From: Pseudomonadota bacterium
GTDB taxonomy: Bacteria > Pseudomonadota > Gammaproteobacteria > Burkholderiales > Burkholderiaceae_C
NCBI GenBank assembly: GCA_963205115.1
Contig: CAUJHV010000054.1
Coordinates: forward strand, 22,245 to 86,244
Length of the DNA stretch: 64,000 nucleotides
Reading direction: 5' to 3'
Shown: one piece after another, positions 21,155 to 30,546 of the stretch
Position numbering within the stretch: the first letter of the stretch is position 1
How the letters are laid out: every line of letters begins with the position of its first letter
Made by a program: the position numbers and the translations under genes
The notes under the pieces: model-generated
Databases searched by the model: none
The model's input: only the letters and a program-made list of their open reading frames with translations
What the model was told of the DNA's origin: nothing

Positions 21155-22267
21155 CTAACTTGCGCGCAACTCCACTCGGCGCGTGATGATCTGCTCGACG
21201 ATTCGCGGGTCGGCCTCGGTCACGCGGGCCTGCCCGAGGCGCTCGAGCAGCACGTAGCGGATGTGCCCGCCTTCGGCCTTCTTGTCGTGCCCCATCAGCT
21301 CGAGATAACGCGACAGGCCCAGATCCGGCGCGCGCGTGGGCAGCCCGGCCGCCGTCACCAGCGCCTCCAGCCGCTGCGCCGAGCCGGGGTCCAGCAGACC
21401 CAGCGCCACCGACAGATCCGCGGCCATCAGCATGCCGCAGCCCACCGCCTCACCATGCAGCCACTCGCCATAGCCCAACCCGGTCTCGATGGCGTGGCCG
21501 AAGGTGTGGCCGAAATTGAGAATCGCCCGCAGGCCCGCTTCGCGCTCGTCCTGGCCGACCACATCAGCCTTGATCTCGCAGGAGCGCCGGATCGCGTGCG
21601 CCAAGGCCAGCGGTTCGCGCGCCCGCAGCGCAGGAAGCTGTGCCTCCAGCCAATCGAAGAACGCCGCGTCGGCAATCGGCCCGTATTTGACGACCTCGGC
21701 CAGGCCGGACAGGTATTCGCGTTCGGGCAAGGTGGCCAGCGTATCCAGGTCGCAGATCACACGCCGGGGCTGGTAGAACAGGCCGATCATGTTCTTGCCC
21801 AGCGGGTGGTTGATGGCGGTCTTGCCACCGACCGACGAGTCCACCTGCGCCAGCAGCGTCGTGGGCACCTGCACGAAGGGCACGCCGCGCATGTAGCAGC
21901 CGGCGGCAAAGCCGGTCATGTCGCCCACCACGCCGCCGCCCAGCGCAAAGAGCACGGTCTTGCGGTCGCAGGTCGATGCCAGCAGGTGGTCGAAGATGCG
22001 GTTCATCGACGACCAGTCTTTGTGCGCTTCGCCGTCCGGCAATTCGACCGTGCTCAGCTGCGCGTAGTGCGGAGCCAGTGCCTTGCAAAGCGCGTCCGTC
22101 CAGAGCGGGCCGATCGTCGAATTCGTGACGATCACCGCCTGCCGCGCCTTGGGCAGGCCGGCCCAGATGTCGGCCCGGCCCAGCAGCCCGCGGCCGATCA
22201 GGATGTCGTAGCGGTCTGCGCCGGTGTCGACGACGACCCGTTCGATGGGCGAGGAATCTGCGGACAT
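21155..22267 (-). CDS. aroB: 3-Dehydroquinate synthase
   Basis: Converts DAHP to 3-dehydroquinate, second step of the shikimate pathway, using NAD+ and a divalent metal. The 370-residue protein shows the NAD site GGGVVGDMTGFAAGCYMRG, the conserved VDSSVGGKTAINHPLGKNMIG and metal-ligand histidines in NFGHTFGHAIE. Length is normal. It follows aroK by about 25 bases and precedes the RAYT-like gene by 12, all on the minus strand. In many Burkholderiales dgt follows aroB; here it does not. Confidence 0.97.
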   Translation of the reverse strand: MSADSSPIERVVVDTGADRYDILIGRGLLGRADIWAGLPKARQAVIVTNSTIGPLWTDALCKALAPHYAQLSTVELPDGEAHKDWSSMNRIFDHLLASTCDRKTVLFALGGGVVGDMTGFAAGCYMRGVPFVQVPTTLLAQVDSSVGGKTAINHPLGKNMIGLFYQPRRVICDLDTLATLPEREYLSGLAEVVKYGPIADAAFFDWLEAQLPALRAREPLALAHAIRRSCEIKADVVGQDEREAGLRAILNFGHTFGHAIETGLGYGEWLHGEAVGCGMLMAADLSVALGLLDPGSAQRLEALVTAAGLPTRAPDLGLSRYLELMGHDKKAEGGHIRYVLLERLGQARVTEADPRIVEQIITRRVELRAS

Positions 22268-22292
22268 GCCGGCAGTGTATGCCGGCCCTTTC

Positions 22293-22913
22293 CTAGGCCA
22301 CCTGACCCGAAGGCGGCTGCGGCGGCTCCAGACCGCCAGCAGGCCAGTGGCCGTCGAGCTCGAGCTGCATCATCACCATGTTGACCAGGGTGGAGACCGA
22401 GGGCCGCACGGCTTCGACCGTGAAATGGGCGGCCTGGCGATACAGCGGGTCGCGCTCGCGGAAGAGCTCGCGCAGGCGGCGCTGCGGGTCGGCCACCTGC
22501 AGCAGCGGCCGCTGCGTGTCGTGCCGCAAGCGTCGGAACAGGTCGTCGGGCGTGGTGCTCAGATAGATCACGCGACAGCGCTCGCGCAGCGCGTCGCGGT
22601 TGGCCTGCCGCAGCACAGTGCCACCACCGGTAGCCAGCACGCCGTCGCCGCGCCGGCTGAGCTCGTCGATGACCTCCTGTTCGAGGTCGCGAAAGGCCTG
22701 CTCACCGTGGGTCTCGAAAAACGAACGGACCGGCATGCCGATCCGTTCTTCGATCTCGTGATCGCTGTCCGTGAAGCGCAGCTTCAGGTGCCGCGCCAGA
22801 TGCCGCCCGACAGTGGACTTCCCACTGCCAGGCATGCCGACGAGGGCGATCAGGGGCGCATGATCAATTGGGGTTGGTGCAGACAGAAGAAATACCGTAG
22901 GGGCTGACCACAA
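22293..22913 (-). CDS. aroK: Shikimate kinase
   Basis: Phosphorylates shikimate at the 3-hydroxyl with ATP. The P-loop is GMPGSGKSTVGRHLA, followed by the shikimate-site DSDHEIE, the conserved GGGTVLR and the lid RDPLY. The start is uncertain: no ATG or GTG lies in frame near the P-loop. Candidates are TTG at 22913 (206 residues, used here, overlapping the preceding gene by 50 bases), ATT at 22868 and CTG at 22853 (186 residues, closest to the usual 173-180). None has a good Shine-Dalgarno, so translation may be coupled to the upstream Ig-like lipoprotein gene, whose stop is at 22864. aroB follows. Confidence 0.92.
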   Translation of the reverse strand: MWSAPTVFLLSAPTPIDHAPLIALVGMPGSGKSTVGRHLARHLKLRFTDSDHEIEERIGMPVRSFFETHGEQAFRDLEQEVIDELSRRGDGVLATGGGTVLRQANRDALRERCRVIYLSTTPDDLFRRLRHDTQRPLLQVADPQRRLRELFRERDPLYRQAAHFTVEAVRPSVSTLVNMVMMQLELDGHWPAGGLEPPQPPSGQVA

Positions 22914-25326
22914 AGGCCGGCGGCTTGCTCTTGTCCGTGAAGGCCTCAGCAGATGCTGGGAGCGAGCCGTTTCCGTACCGATTGCCAATATAGCGCGCCC
23001 GCGCCTCGGTTCCTGACACTCCGGAGGCCGTGACGGTAATGACGTAGTCGACCCAGGTCGCCAGGTCCCTGCCGTACTCGATCTGCACGACGGCCAGTCC
23101 ATTGGCATCGGTCTTGGCGGACCCCACCATCTTGATCGCCACGTCGGACTTGCGGGCGTCGAGGTCGCCGTTCCAGTTCAGGTCCTCTTCACGGGCGGAC
23201 AGCAGCGGCGCGGCCACGGCGGCGTCGTAGCGCGAGGCTTCACGCACGCCGTTGCGGTTGACGTCCTCTTGAGGGCAACTCGGCTGCAATGTCGCTGCCA
23301 ACTTGACCCAGTTGCGACCCGCCTCGTTCCACTGGTAGTTCTCCGAAGAGGCGAGGAAGCTACCAAGCGAGGGGATCCCATTCGGCTGAATGACCCAACG
23401 GCTCTCGGCATCGCTCCAATCGAAGTAGCCCTTGTAGTACGCGGGCAGGTCGACGGAAGGCGTGATCAAGACGTCGGCCTTGGCCTGCCCCGCCGAGTCC
23501 ACCACCATGACCACGTATTCCTTGATGTAGGTGAGCTTGGCCGCGCCTTCCTTGACGAACTCGTTCGTCCGGATACTCACCGCCAACGCTTCCTGCGTCA
23601 CCGTCAGCGTCGCCTTGGCCTGGTTCGGGCAGGTGCTGCTGTCGAAGTCATTCACGTCGTAGCACACACGCACCGTGATGCCGTTGGTCGGGCTCGAACG
23701 CAGTCCCGGCGTGAAGGTGCCGCGCGCCACGCCGCTTGTATCGGAGTACGCGTAAGTCCCGCCCAGCCAGCTCACCACGCCATCCGTGCTGTTGGCGTTG
23801 CCGTCCAGGTCAAAGCGGGCACGCACGCGAGGAATCGGCTGGTTGTTGGCGCCGTAGAACAGCGCACGCAGTTCGGTCTGGTTGGTCGAACCGCCCGCCA
23901 GATTCACCGACACCACGCTCGGACTGGGCGTCACCGAGGCCGACATCGGCATCGAAGGCGCTTGATCGACGGCGCCGCTGCCGACTTCCACCAGCGAAAC
24001 CTTGCTGGCACCGGCAGCCACCGCTGTAAACGTGACCGTCGCGGACGGTGCGATGTAGGTATGGACAAACTTGCCGTTGAAGTCCGTCGAGCCGGTTGCG
24101 CTGGGCATGCCCGGCGCAGTTACGGTGATCGACTGACCCGCCATCGGCAGGGCATTCGTGTCGACCAGCGTGTACTCGATCTGGTTGCCCGTGGTGCCTG
24201 CCGTGACGCGCGGCGCCAGCGAGGCACGCAGGTCGGCGCCTTCCACCGTGAACGAGGCCGTGCGGGTCAAGCCGGCACTGGTGGCCGTCACCGTCACCAC
24301 GCGGTTCGAACGATCGGCCCCGATGCCCACGGCCGCAACGACCTGGCCTTGTGCATTCGTCGTGGTGCTGCTGACCGTGGCCACGGCACTGCTGTCCACG
24401 CGCACCGTGACAGGGATCCCCGCCAGCGCGTTGCGGTTGGCATCGACCGCGGTGACCGTGGCAGCTATCGTGTTCGTGCCACCGTTGTTCAGCTTCGGTG
24501 CGCTGAGCACCAGGCTCAGGTCCGCCGCCACCGGTGTGCCGGTCACGATCGCATCGGTCACCTGCAGCTGCGCCGTGCGCGTCACGCCGCCGGACTTGGC
24601 CGTCACCGTGATGGTGCGGTTCGTGCGGTCGCTGCCCACGCCGATGGCACCCGTGACGACGCCGGTGTCGTCGCTGGTCAGGCCGCTGGGCGCGATGAGC
24701 GCATTGGCGTCCACGCTCAGGCTGACTTCAGCGCCGGCGAGCACGTTGCGCTTGGCATCCAGCGCCGTGGCCGTGGCGGTCACGCTCTGCGTGCCGTTGT
24801 TGGCAATGCTTGGCGACGACAGCACCAGGATCAGGTCCGCCGCCACACTGCCCGTTCCACCGGCGTCGCGCACATCCAGCGTCGTCGTCTTGGAGATGGA
24901 TCCGCTGGTGGCGGTCACGGTGATCGTGCGCACCGATCGGTCGGAGCCCGGGCCGATCGCCGCCGTCACCACACCGGCGGTGTTGGTCTGCGCACCGCTG
25001 GCGGTGGCAATCGCGTTGGCGTTGACGCTGATGGTCACCGGCACGCCAGCCACGGCGTTGCGGTTCACATCGATGGCCGTGGCCGTTGCGACCACCGACT
25101 CGGAGCCGTTGTTGGCCACACTCGTGGCACTCAGCGTGAGCACGAGGTCGTTGGCCTGCGCCGTCTTGTTGGTGCTGCCGGTCGTGGTGCCCGAGCCGAT
25201 GCCCGTGCCGGTGCTGGCCGAGCCGGCAAACACCGAGGTGCCCGCCTCCCCGCTTCCGCCTCCGCCACAAGCAGCCAAGGTACATACGGCCAATGCGGCC
25301 AGCCATCGAGAGACGCGTCTCAACAT
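22864..25326 (-). CDS. Lipoprotein with three tandem Ig-like (Big_1) domains
   Basis: An 820-residue predicted lipoprotein: signal peptide with lipobox LAAC followed by GGGGSG and a Ser/Thr/Gly-rich linker. Three tandem repeats of about 95 residues (roughly 59-152, 163-257, 268-361) share the pattern LVLS...NNG...V.ATATA.DA.RN.LAG..V...V and VVT..IG.GSDR..RTITVTA, typical of bacterial Ig-like domain 1 (invasin/intimin type). A fourth, more diverged Ig-like part and a C-terminal half of unknown fold follow. It lies directly after pilQ (44 bases) on the same strand and just before aroK, so it may be made with the pilus machinery and act in surface adhesion or pilus function. That role is inference. 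The ATG at 25326 directly precedes the signal peptide. Confidence 0.85.
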   Translation of the reverse strand: MLRRVSRWLAALAVCTLAACGGGGSGEAGTSVFAGSASTGTGIGSGTTTGSTNKTAQANDLVLTLSATSVANNGSESVVATATAIDVNRNAVAGVPVTISVNANAIATASGAQTNTAGVVTAAIGPGSDRSVRTITVTATSGSISKTTTLDVRDAGGTGSVAADLILVLSSPSIANNGTQSVTATATALDAKRNVLAGAEVSLSVDANALIAPSGLTSDDTGVVTGAIGVGSDRTNRTITVTAKSGGVTRTAQLQVTDAIVTGTPVAADLSLVLSAPKLNNGGTNTIAATVTAVDANRNALAGIPVTVRVDSSAVATVSSTTTNAQGQVVAAVGIGADRSNRVVTVTATSAGLTRTASFTVEGADLRASLAPRVTAGTTGNQIEYTLVDTNALPMAGQSITVTAPGMPSATGSTDFNGKFVHTYIAPSATVTFTAVAAGASKVSLVEVGSGAVDQAPSMPMSASVTPSPSVVSVNLAGGSTNQTELRALFYGANNQPIPRVRARFDLDGNANSTDGVVSWLGGTYAYSDTSGVARGTFTPGLRSSPTNGITVRVCYDVNDFDSSTCPNQAKATLTVTQEALAVSIRTNEFVKEGAAKLTYIKEYVVMVVDSAGQAKADVLITPSVDLPAYYKGYFDWSDAESRWVIQPNGIPSLGSFLASSENYQWNEAGRNWVKLAATLQPSCPQEDVNRNGVREASRYDAAVAAPLLSAREEDLNWNGDLDARKSDVAIKMVGSAKTDANGLAVVQIEYGRDLATWVDYVITVTASGVSGTEARARYIGNRYGNGSLPASAEAFTDKSKPPAFVVSPYGISSVCTNPN
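24244..25152 (-). repeat. Three tandem coding repeats (Big_1 domains)
   Basis: Three units of about 315 bases inside the Ig-like lipoprotein gene encode alignable 95-residue domains. The units are clearly diverged at protein level, so this is an old domain duplication and not a recent DNA repeat. Confidence 0.8.
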
Positions 25327-25369
25327 CGTTCCACCCCAAGGGAATGCGGTCATGGCGTCCGACACACGC

Positions 25370-27505
25370 TCAGCGTGCGGCGGCGCGGTCGGTCACGATC
25401 TTCGGCGTGATGAAGATCAGCAGCTCGGTCCGGTTGGAGATTCGCTGCTTGTTCTTGAACAGATTGCCAACGTACGGGATGTCGCCCAGCAGCGGCACCT
25501 TGTTCACTTCGTCGCGATCGGTCTGCGTGAAGATGCCGCCCAGCACCACCGTGCCGCCGTTCTCCACCAGGACCTGAGTCTTCACGTGCTTGGTGTCGAT
25601 CGCGAAGCCTGAAACGGTCGAGCGACCCACGCTGTCCTTGTTGACGTCGACGTCCAGGATCACATTGCCTTCGGGCGTGATCTGCGGCGTGACTTCCAAC
25701 TTCAGGTTGGCCTTGCGGAACTGCACGCTGGTCGCGCCGCTGGAGGTGGCCACGAGATAGGGCAACTCCTCGCCCTGTTCGATCAGCGCCTTGACCTGGT
25801 CTGCCGTGATCACACGCGGGCTGGAAACGATCTTGCCCTTGCCCTCGGCCTCCAGAGCCGACAGCTCGAGGTTCAGGAAGCGGTTGGCCGTGGCGCTGAA
25901 CAGCGACAGCGCGAAGGTCGCAGCGGCGCTGCCCAGGTTGCTGACGTTGGCCGGCAGGTTCACGAACTGGCTGTCGCTGTACGAGAAGGTCTGGCCCTGG
26001 CGGGTCTGCGCACCCACCGCGTTGTAGTTGCCACCGACCACGCCGTAGTTGTCGCCACCCACGCTGAAGCCGGGCACCCCGCCCTGGAGCCCGCGCAGAT
26101 CGGTCGCCCCGAGCTTGACGCCCAGCGCACGGCCGAATTTGTCGTCGGCTTCGACAATGCGCGCCTCGATCAGCACCTGACGAACCGGCACGTCGATCTT
26201 GGAGATCAGCTGCTGCACCTCCTCCAGCTTGGAGGGGATGTCCGACACGAACAACTGGTTCGTGCGCTGCTCGAAGATCACGCTGCCGCGTGAAGACAGG
26301 ATCCGCGTGGCCTGTGCGCCGGCGCCCTGGCCTGCCGTCTGTCCGGTCAGGCCCTTGGCCACGTCCTCGGCACGCGTGTAGTTCAGCTGGAAGGCTTGCG
26401 TGCGCAGCGGCTCGATCTCGGCGATCTTCTTCTTCGCCTCGAGCTCGACCTGCTCCTTCGCATTCAACTCGTCCTTGGGGGCGACCCACAGCACATTGCC
26501 GGACTTGCGCACGCCCAGGCCCTTGCTCTGCAGGATGATGTCCAGCGCCTGGTCCCAGGGCACGTCCTTCAGGCGCAGTGTCACGTTGCCGGTGACGGTG
26601 TCGCTGGTGACGACGTTGAAGTTGGTGAAGTCGGCGATGACTTGCAGCAGTGCGCGGACTTCGATGTTCTGGAAGTTCAGCGAGAGCTTCTCTCCCTGGT
26701 AGCCCGGACCCTGCGTCAGCTTGTTGGGGTCGACCTTGGCCGGCCGCACTTCGAGCACGAACTGGTTGTCGGTCTGGTAGGCGCTGTGCTCCCAGTTGCC
26801 ACGAGGTTCGACGACCATGCGCACGCGGTCGCCGCTCTGGAAGGTGGAGATGCTCTGCACCGGAGAGCCGAAGTCGACGACGTCCAGACGCCGGCGCAGG
26901 TTCTCCGGCAGGGTCGAGCGCAGGAACTCGACAACCAGGTTCTGGCCTTGCTGGCGGATGTCGACACCGACCTGCGTGTTGGCCAGATTGACCACCACGC
27001 GCCCGGCGTTGTCAGGGCCGCGGCGGAAGTCGATGTCCTTCAGCGCGAGCGACTCGTTATTGGCCGGCGGGGAAAATTGCGTGCCCACCTGAGGCGTCAC
27101 CGGAACAGCAGCGGTGGACTCCAGAACGATGATCAGTGCCTTGCCTTCCAGACGGTTCTGGAAGTTCGCGGCTTGCTTCAGGTTGAGCACCAGCCGCGTG
27201 CGATCGGTGCCCGTGGCCACGCTGACCGAGCGCAGATTGCCCTGGTTGATGTCGACCGTGCTGCGGCCCATGGCGTTCAGCACGCCCGGCAGATCGATGG
27301 CCACGCGTGGCGGCGTCTGAACCGCAAAGCCGGCCGGCAGGGCCTTCAGTGCTTCGTTCAGTTCGATCCGCACGACCTCGGTGCCCGCCTGCTGCGTGCT
27401 GCTGATCGACTGGATCGCCGGCTGCGCCCATGCGGCAGCGGGGACGGCGAGCCACATGGCGGCGGCTGCAAAGGCTGCGGCAATGCCTACACGCCAGGGT
27501 TGCAT
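25370..27505 (-). CDS. pilQ: Type IV pilus secretin PilQ
   Basis: Outer-membrane secretin through which the type IV pilus passes; 711 residues with a signal peptide ending AAAWAQ. Two AMIN domains (peptidoglycan binding) come first (about 30-330, e.g. VRIELNEALKALPAGF and the FRRGPDNAGRVVVNL region). Then come an STN/N0 domain near LSLNFQNIEVRALLQVIADFT, an N1 domain, and the secretin core with VPLLGDIPYVGNLF near the C-terminus. The ATG at 27505 follows AGGAG; the ATG at 27532, which overlaps the pilP stop as ATGA, is the alternative. It is last in pilMNOPQ. Confidence 0.96.
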   Translation of the reverse strand: MQPWRVGIAAAFAAAAMWLAVPAAAWAQPAIQSISSTQQAGTEVVRIELNEALKALPAGFAVQTPPRVAIDLPGVLNAMGRSTVDINQGNLRSVSVATGTDRTRLVLNLKQAANFQNRLEGKALIIVLESTAAVPVTPQVGTQFSPPANNESLALKDIDFRRGPDNAGRVVVNLANTQVGVDIRQQGQNLVVEFLRSTLPENLRRRLDVVDFGSPVQSISTFQSGDRVRMVVEPRGNWEHSAYQTDNQFVLEVRPAKVDPNKLTQGPGYQGEKLSLNFQNIEVRALLQVIADFTNFNVVTSDTVTGNVTLRLKDVPWDQALDIILQSKGLGVRKSGNVLWVAPKDELNAKEQVELEAKKKIAEIEPLRTQAFQLNYTRAEDVAKGLTGQTAGQGAGAQATRILSSRGSVIFEQRTNQLFVSDIPSKLEEVQQLISKIDVPVRQVLIEARIVEADDKFGRALGVKLGATDLRGLQGGVPGFSVGGDNYGVVGGNYNAVGAQTRQGQTFSYSDSQFVNLPANVSNLGSAAATFALSLFSATANRFLNLELSALEAEGKGKIVSSPRVITADQVKALIEQGEELPYLVATSSGATSVQFRKANLKLEVTPQITPEGNVILDVDVNKDSVGRSTVSGFAIDTKHVKTQVLVENGGTVVLGGIFTQTDRDEVNKVPLLGDIPYVGNLFKNKQRISNRTELLIFITPKIVTDRAAAR

Positions 27506-27528
27506 GGTGCGGTACTCCTGAGGGTTCC

Positions 27529-28089
27529 TCATCGCGCGGGCTCCTGGAGCTGCAGGGTTGTGGGTCTCTCGATCCACTCTCCGGCTGCGTCCTGCACGAT
27601 CTCGCGCAATACGATCTGCGTTTCGTCGATCTTGGTGATACGGCCGTAGTTTTGGCCCATGTAGTCGCCCACCTTCACCTGATAAAGCAGCTTGTCGACC
27701 TTCAACAGTGCGAATCGGCGGCCGAGCTTGTCCACGCTGCCGACCATGGACATGCTGTCCAGCGGGTAGGACTCCAGCGGTTCCTTGCGCCGATGCATCT
27801 CGCTGGCCAGCGCGGAGTTCGGCTGGTGAGCTTCCTGCTTCAGTGCCACGGTCAGTTTCTGCACGCTGAACGGATCCACCGCCTGCAGCGCCGCATACGG
27901 ATGCGGATGGAATTTCTTGGGCGGCGTCAGCGGCTGGACGCTGGGCTTGACTTCGCGCTTCTGCTGCTCGAGCCAGGCCTGCAATTCGTCGCCTTCTCCC
28001 GCGCAGCCGGTCAGGCCGCCCAGCAGCACCAGGCTCAGTCCGCACAGGACACCGGCCAGGCCGCACTCACGCTTGATGAAGGGTGTCAT
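27529..28089 (-). CDS. pilP: Type IV pilus assembly lipoprotein PilP
   Basis: Inner-membrane lipoprotein linking PilMNO to the PilQ secretin. The 186-residue precursor has a lipobox LTGC, a disordered proline-rich linker with DPFSVQKL, and a C-terminal beta-domain (LESYPLDSMSMVGSV...VKVGDYMGQNYGRITKID). It overlaps the pilO stop by four bases (ATGA) and is followed at once by pilQ. Length is typical. Confidence 0.95.
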   Translation of the reverse strand: MTPFIKRECGLAGVLCGLSLVLLGGLTGCAGEGDELQAWLEQQKREVKPSVQPLTPPKKFHPHPYAALQAVDPFSVQKLTVALKQEAHQPNSALASEMHRRKEPLESYPLDSMSMVGSVDKLGRRFALLKVDKLLYQVKVGDYMGQNYGRITKIDETQIVLREIVQDAAGEWIERPTTLQLQEPAR

Positions 28090-28790
28090 TTCTTCGGCCC
28101 CTTCTCTTTCTCTGCCTTGTCGGCAGCCGCCTTGCGCTGTTCGGCCACTTCGTTGGCGTCCAGGTAGCGGTAGGTGCGCGCCGTGGCTTCCATGGCGAGC
28201 ATGCCGTTGGCATCCTTGGCGACCGAGGGTGCGATGGACAGGTTGTGCAGCGTCACGATGCGCGAGAGGTTGGCCACGTCGGCCGTGAATGCGCCGATGT
28301 CGTGGTAGCGGCCCGCGACGCGGATCGCGATGGGCAGTTCGGCGTAGTAGTCCTTGACCGCCACCTGACCGGGTCGGAACAACTCGAACAGCAAGCCGCG
28401 GCCCAGACCGGCCTGGTTGATGTCGGACAGCAGCGCATCCATCTCGGCCTTGCCTGGCAGCTGCTTTTCGAGCTGCGTCACGTACTCCTGGACCTGCAGC
28501 TTCTGCTTGCGCAGCTCGCCCAGGTTGACGGCCTGGGACAGCTTCGAGCGGTAATCCGCCTTCAGCAGCGGCTCGCGGGCGCGCTCGCTTTCGAGCTCGC
28601 TGTAGGCGTCAGTCAACAGCAGCATCCAGCCAGCGGCCAGCACGATCAGGATGACCGCCAGAAAGGCGGCCAGCCGCGGCAACAGGGGCCACTGGCCCGG
28701 GTCGTTGCGGTTGAGCCCCTTGAACTGGCTGACCGCGGTCTCGAGCCGGCTGGCGACGTCGACGGATACGGGAGGGTTCTTCGATGCCAT
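28086..28790 (-). CDS. pilO: Type IV pilus inner-membrane protein PilO
   Basis: Bitopic inner-membrane protein (234 residues) that dimerises with PilN and aligns the pilus motor with PilQ. It has one membrane helix at about 45-62 (FLAVILIVLAAGWMLLL), a coiled-coil stretch after it (LESERAREPLLKADYRSKL), and a ferredoxin-like periplasmic domain. The ATG at 28790 is used; a TTG at 28805 is possible but less likely. pilN ends 11 bases upstream and pilP overlaps by four bases. Confidence 0.94.
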   Translation of the reverse strand: MASKNPPVSVDVASRLETAVSQFKGLNRNDPGQWPLLPRLAAFLAVILIVLAAGWMLLLTDAYSELESERAREPLLKADYRSKLSQAVNLGELRKQKLQVQEYVTQLEKQLPGKAEMDALLSDINQAGLGRGLLFELFRPGQVAVKDYYAELPIAIRVAGRYHDIGAFTADVANLSRIVTLHNLSIAPSVAKDANGMLAMEATARTYRYLDANEVAEQRKAAADKAEKEKGPKK

Positions 28791-28801
28791 GTGGTCCCCC
28801 C

Positions 28802-29467
28802 TCAAGGCTTCTTGGCAGCGGTAGCCACCGCGCCAGAGGCTGCTGGCGCAGCACTGGCCGCAGCGGCAGATGCCGCTGCGACAGGCGCGGATGCGGCCTG
28901 CGCCGGGCTCTGGGGACGCTTCATGCTCAGGCGCATCTGGAATTCGAACAAGCGGCGCTGCTCGCGACCGGCCGTGGTGACATTGGCGGACTTGATTTCG
29001 ACCAGCTCGGGACGTTCCAGCCAGGGCGAGTTGTAGGAGGTGTTGCGCAGCAACTCCGAGACACGCTCGTTGGTCTGCGCGATACCCGTGATCGTGACCA
29101 CCTGACCGGCCTGCTTGATCGAGGTCAGATAGACCCCTTCAGGCGTCTGCTTGACCAGTTCGTCCAGCAGATAGACCGGGGTGTTGCGGTCGCTCTGGAG
29201 GTCTTCGACCGCCTTCTGGCGAGCCTTCAGCGCCTCGATTTCCTGGCGCAACGTGGCGATGTCCTTGATCTGCCCTTCGAGCTGGGTGATCTGGACCTTC
29301 AGGAAATCGTTGCGGCCGGACTGCGCCGACGTCATCTGGCCGAGCACCGCGAACCACAGGCCCACGATGAGCGCGCCAACGGCGGCGCTGGCGGCCAGCC
29401 CGACAAAGAAGGCCTGCTTGCGCTGCCGGCGCTTGGCTTCGCGGTGCGGCAGCAGGTTGATGAGCAT
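28802..29467 (-). CDS. pilN: Type IV pilus inner-membrane protein PilN
   Basis: Bitopic membrane protein, 221 residues, partner of PilO and PilM. The start MLINLLPHREAKRRQRK is the conserved cytoplasmic motif that docks into PilM. It is followed by a membrane helix (about 21-43), a coiled coil and a periplasmic domain, then an unusual Ala/Pro/Ser-rich C-terminal tail of about 40 residues. The ATG at 29467 shares one base with the pilM stop; a GTG three bases upstream is possible. Confidence 0.94.
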   Translation of the reverse strand: MLINLLPHREAKRRQRKQAFFVGLAASAAVGALIVGLWFAVLGQMTSAQSGRNDFLKVQITQLEGQIKDIATLRQEIEALKARQKAVEDLQSDRNTPVYLLDELVKQTPEGVYLTSIKQAGQVVTITGIAQTNERVSELLRNTSYNSPWLERPELVEIKSANVTTAGREQRRLFEFQMRLSMKRPQSPAQAASAPVAAASAAAASAAPAASGAVATAAKKP

Positions 29468-30546
29468 CACTGCACGAACCTCCGCATGGCCAGGCCGCAG
29501 GCCGTCAGGTACGACGGTGCCTCACGACGCAACCGGCTTTCGCGAACCGCCGGGCCGAGCTTCATGTTGTCGAACGGGTTGACCACCATCGAGGCAAAGC
29601 CGGTCAGCTCCGTCACACGGTCCTTCAGGCGCGGAAGCGTGGCAGTGCCACCCGCGAGCATCACGTAGTGCACCTTGTGGTGCGGCGTGCTGGTGAAGAA
29701 ATACTGCAGCGCGCGTCCGATCTCCTGCGACAAGCTGTCGACGAAGGGATCGAGGATCGTGCTCTCGTAGTCTTCTGGAAGATCCGAGGACAGCTTCTTC
29801 TGCTCGGCCTCTTCGAACGAGAAGCCGTACTGGCGGGAGATCAGCTGCGTGAGCTGCGCGCCGCCGAAGGCCTGGTCGCGGTCGTAGAGCATCTCCTCGT
29901 CGCGCAACACCTTCAGGCTCGTGGTGTCGGCCCCGATCTCGAACAGCGCCACCAGCGCATCCTTGCCCTGGTTCGGCAGCACCGACACGACACGCGTCAT
30001 CGCCAGCCGGGAGGCGTGCGACTCGATGTCCAGCACCACCGGCTTCAGGCCCGCGGCTTCGGCCAGGCCCTGGCGGTCCTGCACACGGTCCTTGCGGGAC
30101 GCGGCGATCAGGACTTCCACGTCACCAGCGGAGGTCGCGCTCGGACCGACCACGCAGAAATCCAGGCTCACCTCGTCCAGCGAGAACGGGATGTACTGGT
30201 TGGCTTCCGTCTCGACCTGCAGCTCGAGTTCTTCTTCGCTGAGGCCCGCGGGCAGCATGATCTTCTTCGTGATGACGGCCGACTGCGGCATGGCCATCGC
30301 GACATGGCGCGTCTTCGTGCCGGCCTTGTGGACCAGGCGCTTGACGGCCTCGGCCACTTCGTCGAACTTTTCGATCTGGCCGTCGGTGATCCAGCCCTTT
30401 TCAAACGGTTCGGAGCCGAAGCGCTCCAAGACCAACTCACCTGACGCGGTCTGACCCAGCTCGACCAGCTTGACGCTTGATGAGCTGATGTCGAGCCCGA
30501 TGACAGGTGGATGTTGGCGACCCAGAATCCGGTCGAGAAAGCTCAC
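29467..30546 (-). CDS. pilM: Type IV pilus assembly ATPase-like protein PilM
   Basis: Cytoplasmic actin-like protein (359 residues) that binds the N-terminus of PilN and links the pilus motor to the membrane complex. The ATP-fold signatures are GLDISSSSVKLVELG at the N-terminus and MLAGGTATLPRLKDRV near the C-terminus. The GTG start at 30546 follows GTGAGG at short spacing. It opens the pilMNOPQ operon, so the operon promoter should be in the 335-base region before ponA; I cannot point to it. Confidence 0.96.
   Translation of the reverse strand: MSFLDRILGRQHPPVIGLDISSSSVKLVELGQTASGELVLERFGSEPFEKGWITDGQIEKFDEVAEAVKRLVHKAGTKTRHVAMAMPQSAVITKKIMLPAGLSEEELELQVETEANQYIPFSLDEVSLDFCVVGPSATSAGDVEVLIAASRKDRVQDRQGLAEAAGLKPVVLDIESHASRLAMTRVVSVLPNQGKDALVALFEIGADTTSLKVLRDEEMLYDRDQAFGGAQLTQLISRQYGFSFEEAEQKKLSSDLPEDYESTILDPFVDSLSQEIGRALQYFFTSTPHHKVHYVMLAGGTATLPRLKDRVTELTGFASMVVNPFDNMKLGPAVRESRLRREAPSYLTACGLAMRRFVQ

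Noticed and set aside
24244..25152. Possible CRISPR or satellite array
   Set aside because: The repeats are about 315 bases, diverged, in frame and encode Ig-like domains.
23269..25612. Long plus-strand frames opposite the Ig-like lipoprotein gene
   Set aside because: Low-complexity shadows of the repeats; no start signal or known domain.
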